Shown here: positions 61,138-64,000 of the stretch, in pieces
Layout: each line of letters starts with the position of its first letter
Position numbering within the stretch: the stretch's first letter is position 1
DNA from: Anadara kagoshimensis
Taxonomy: Eukaryota; Mollusca; Bivalvia; Arcoida; Arcidae
Direction of reading: 5' to 3'
NCBI GenBank assembly: GCA_021292105.1
Contig: CM037870.1
Location: 42,860,576-42,924,575, forward strand
DNA: 64,000 nt
Translations under genes and position numbers: made by a program
The notes under the pieces: generated by a model
What the model was told of the DNA's origin: nothing
Seen by the model: the letters and a program-made list of their open reading frames with translations, nothing else
The model's database searches: none

Positions 61138-61704
61138 GGCAAACAACATTGACCTGTCTGCTTGACCTTTCTTTGGGAGTATTCATATATGATGATCCAC
61201 TTTATACATACACATGGGTAGTGTAAGAGTTTACACTTTATTCATAATCAATACATGTTTCTCATGATGAAGATGAAGTAAACAATTGTGTTACCTATAC
61301 ATAAATGTGACGGTAGACTGCTCGCTCCGTAAGTGGGAGGTTGTTGGTTTGATCCTTGGCCGGGTCTGACCCAAGACTTGAAAGTGGGTAGTGACTGTTC
61401 TTTCGCCAAGCTCAGCATTAGGAAATGAAAGTCACGGTTCTTTCGGATGGGAACTTAAAATAAACTAGGTCCCGCATCACGGTGGGCTTGGCACGCTAAA
61501 GAACCCTGCTGTATAATGCCATCAGTGCAACGCACAGGCAAAATTTTTGCACTTTCGCCTATAGCTGGCAACGTCTCAATATAAGTGAAATATTCTTGAC
61601 TGGGACGTTAAACCCCATTACTCACTTACTCGCTCTATACATAAATGTATTGGTACATAATATTTTAAATTAAAGGTCAAGCAGACAGGTCAATGTTGTT
61701 GGCC
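61138..61704. mobile_element. MITE family 1, third copy, split by a SINE
   Basis: The left end GGCAAACAACATTGACCTGT equals that of the 20.2 kb copy. The right end is GACAGGTCAATGTTGTTGGC, one G after which the terminal CC and TA follow. A SINE with its duplicated target occupies the middle, and without it the MITE is about 227 bp, like the others. Confidence 0.85.
61309..61634 (+). mobile_element. tRNA-derived SINE, family 1, complete with target duplication
   Basis: A perfect 14-bp direct repeat, CTATACATAAATGT (61,295-61,308 and 61,635-61,648), brackets the element. It starts GACGGTAGACTGCTCGCTCC, has the family body (CTTTCGGATGGGAACTTAAA, GAACCCTGCTGT), and ends GACTGGGACGTTAAACCCCA with a TTACTCACT-type tail. 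The target duplication fits LINE-driven insertion and makes this the best-defined copy here. Confidence 0.92.
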
Positions 61705-62097
61705 TATACCTGACATTTGTAATTAAGTCAGTATTACTATATGATAGGTAATTGCTGATATATATTTATTGGGGTGTTTGAATTACTCGAAGCATTTATG
61801 AAGTCATGAAAAAATAAAATATTTGAATTAAAAGTAGATGTTTGTGTTTTTAATAGTTTATAGTTTTATAAAAAGAATTATACATATAGTAGTACCATAT
61901 TTAAACAGTTAATGCACATTAAGAATTAGGATGGTACATTTTTTTTCATTTTACTGTTTTCAGAAGGGTAGAGTTTGTGGAGGCTTCTGAGTATTTATTA
62001 CATGAGAAAACTTACCAAAAGAAGCTGTAAAACATAAAAAAGCATACAGAAGTTTGGCTATACAAGAATTTATTTTTTCAGATTGAAAGTACATGTA

Positions 62098-62260
62098 CAG
62101 TCTAACGTGCCTTAGAAGCCACCTCTATATAAGGGCCACCTGCTTATAAAGGCCAGTAGAATTGTATTCATATTATTTGAACCTGTATGTGAAGGTCACC
62201 TGCCCATAAAGAGCACTTGTAATGGTTCCCTTGGGTGGCCTTTCTAGACAAGATTGACTG
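62098..62260. mobile_element. Tc1/mariner-type MITE (CAGTC ends)
   Basis: It begins CAGTCTAACGTGCCTTAGAA after TA and ends AGACAAGATTGACTG. Its interior matches the copy at 34,462-34,638 in the opposite sense (GTTCCCTTGGGTGGCC, TTCATATTATTTGAACCTGT). Confidence 0.75.
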
Positions 62261-62284
62261 TGGTTAATATAGTGTATCAGTTTA

Positions 62285-62410
62285 TAATTTAACCCTTCTG
62301 AAGCACCCGGTCTCACTTCCCTGGTGAAAGTTCATGTGTTTAAGCTAATTTGTCAGTTTCAAAGTTTTTACTTTGCATCTGGATTGTGATTGGGACATGG
62401 ATTAGTATGG
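62285..62410 (+). mobile_element. Foldback family B, single right arm
   Basis: CCCTTCTGAAGCACCCGGTC, then CTTCCCTGGTGAAAGTTCA and GGATTGTGATTGGGACATGG are the family blocks. This is the copy furthest from the 20-35 kb cluster. Confidence 0.65.
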
Positions 62411-64000
62411 GGTTTTTTTTTTTATTAATTAACTTTGTATTTTACTATCATTATGTACTATTGTTTTAAACTCTACCCAAACAAGGATCTCTGTGTTTTA
62501 ATCAGATCTCTGAAGAAAAACCATTAATTACCTATTATGGAATTCATAGTGACTGATAGCCACATCCTTAGACTTATTTTACACAGCAAACTTTCGAGAC
62601 AAATATGAGGTTTGAACCCACAACCATTTAAAATATAAGGGTTGACCTCTAGAAATTGTATGGAAGGAAAAAACAAAAACATTTAATGTGTTGATTCCAT
62701 CAGCATCCAACCTAGACACTATCTTACCTCTTTATTTGAATCTAAGTATATTTGATTTATTTCATAAATAGTTTATTTTTAAGTTCATGGTTGATTACAT
62801 GTATAAATTTAGGCTACATTCTTCATGTGGTAGAAAGTACGGGTAAACAACAATTATTGCACGTTGTGAATAGCAGTATGGTGATGAAATATGTTACTGG
62901 ACTGGTAGTTATTTTCTAAGATAGAAAGTGTAATTGTACGTTGTTTTTTTATCTTTCAATACCCATACAATTACAATATATTTATTTTCTTCTACTAGTA
63001 CTGAAAGCATCTTTCTACCTAATTATGACAGTTTTATCATTTATGATTATTCTATTTCATTTATGCGTGCAGACACTAAAGTTCTGAGGATTCGGGATGC
63101 AGTACGTTATGACAATCGACTATAAGTGCACAAAGCGAGATAACTCTAACTCAATGAAGTGTGACTAAACGGGCACCTGTCATACAGACTCTTGCAGACG
63201 CTTAAGGTTATTTCGCTTAGAATTAAAGCGTTCATATGACTAAGAATTTAAGCGTACATAGCTACAAAATGGCGGAAATGTTGTAAACAACACGTAAACT
63301 ATAAATATCGTAAGTAATATACACAAAACACAGATAAAACGAAAGACAAAATACTCATTTATTTAAAACAAGTTGTGATTCATACTGGTTTCAAGCAGTT
63401 TTAATGTCGGACTTGAATTCATCTGGTAAATTTCGACTTGATCTACGTTCAACATGAAAACTTCCCTAAACTGAAAACTGAGCACAGGCACGTGTAATTA
63501 ATGTTTTGCCGTATATGTTGGTTGATGGATCCAATCCTGGATATTTGATCAATGGTAGAGCGAGCGCTGCTTGATGTTGTTAGCAGCGATTTTGGAGGAC
63601 GTGTTGGAAGCCCTCTACTGTTTTGGCATGCACAATTTCCTCTTCTAGATGGTTCCAGTCAAGCACTGTTTTAATAAAAAAAAAACAAGAGTTCCTAAAT
63701 TGACCTGTGCTGACTCTTTGTAGTTGGCTTTACTATTCTTTTGCTCTACTATCCAGACTCCTTATACTATCCAGCATCCGAAAAAAATACATACAGCTAG
63801 ACATTAATAACTAGTTCCCGTGTAATGATATAAGAAATTATATAAAAATAAACCCAAATATTTTCTGGTTTTCAAAATTGTACTTTCGGCTATATTTTAT
63901 ATAAGGTTAATTACTCAGGTCATCCTCAGGTCAATGGTCAGGCAAGCCTTTACCTCTAGGCAATTATTCAATAACATACAGCCTGGACATTGCATGATGT
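62411..64000. other. No gene seen
   Basis: AT-rich sequence with short open frames. ATGGCGGAAATG at about 63,269 resembles a promoter-proximal YY1/start context, but its frame closes after five codons. No exon chain could be built. Confidence 0.4.

Overview
The window looks like a metazoan nuclear genome. It is AT-rich, has multi-exon genes with GT-AG introns, tRNA-derived SINEs, LINE relics, many small inverted-repeat transposons and a very long satellite. Two conserved eukaryotic genes are readable: VPS25 (ESCRT-II) and UBE2F (NEDD8 E2). A mollusc, probably a bivalve, is my best guess from the repeat landscape, but nothing in the sequence proves it.

Layout. 1-20,168: one uninterrupted tandem array, with units of 32 bp or 39 bp. 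It shows two levels of higher-order duplication, with offsets of about 3.99 kb and about 6.89 kb, and one indel-rich stretch (about 13.1-17.8 kb). A small inverted-repeat transposon (20,171-20,406) sits inside the last satellite unit. 20.4-35 kb: a transposon graveyard dominated by a foldback family with long inverted termini and by several MITEs. Running through it on the minus strand is a four-exon gene (27,203-34,026, 5' end missing). It predicts a type II membrane or signal-anchored proprotein with a furin-like site and a Cys-rich C-terminus, and I do not recognise it. 35,149-38,033: a 2.9-kb element with 57-bp inverted termini starting CACAGTG and a 5-bp target duplication (Transib/RAG-like signature), carrying a decayed LINE and a SINE. 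38-46 kb: no convincing genes; long hairpins, a foldback element built of about 16-bp repeats, and a 60-bp minisatellite.

46.8-58.7 kb is the conserved gene island. VPS25 (minus, six exons) and UBE2F (plus, six exons) lie head to head, with about 1.9 kb between their start codons and ETS-like CCGGAA motifs between them. VPS25 is readable from start to stop except for two frame breaks in exon 4. UBE2F is intact. Their introns contain SINEs, a LINE 3' end and a deleted Tigger/pogo element. 58.7-64 kb holds a short minisatellite, a MITE with a SINE nested in it (perfect 14-bp target duplication), another mariner-type MITE, and no recognisable gene.

VPS25 acts in endosomal sorting and UBE2F in cullin neddylation. 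Nothing suggests they work together beyond a possible shared promoter region.
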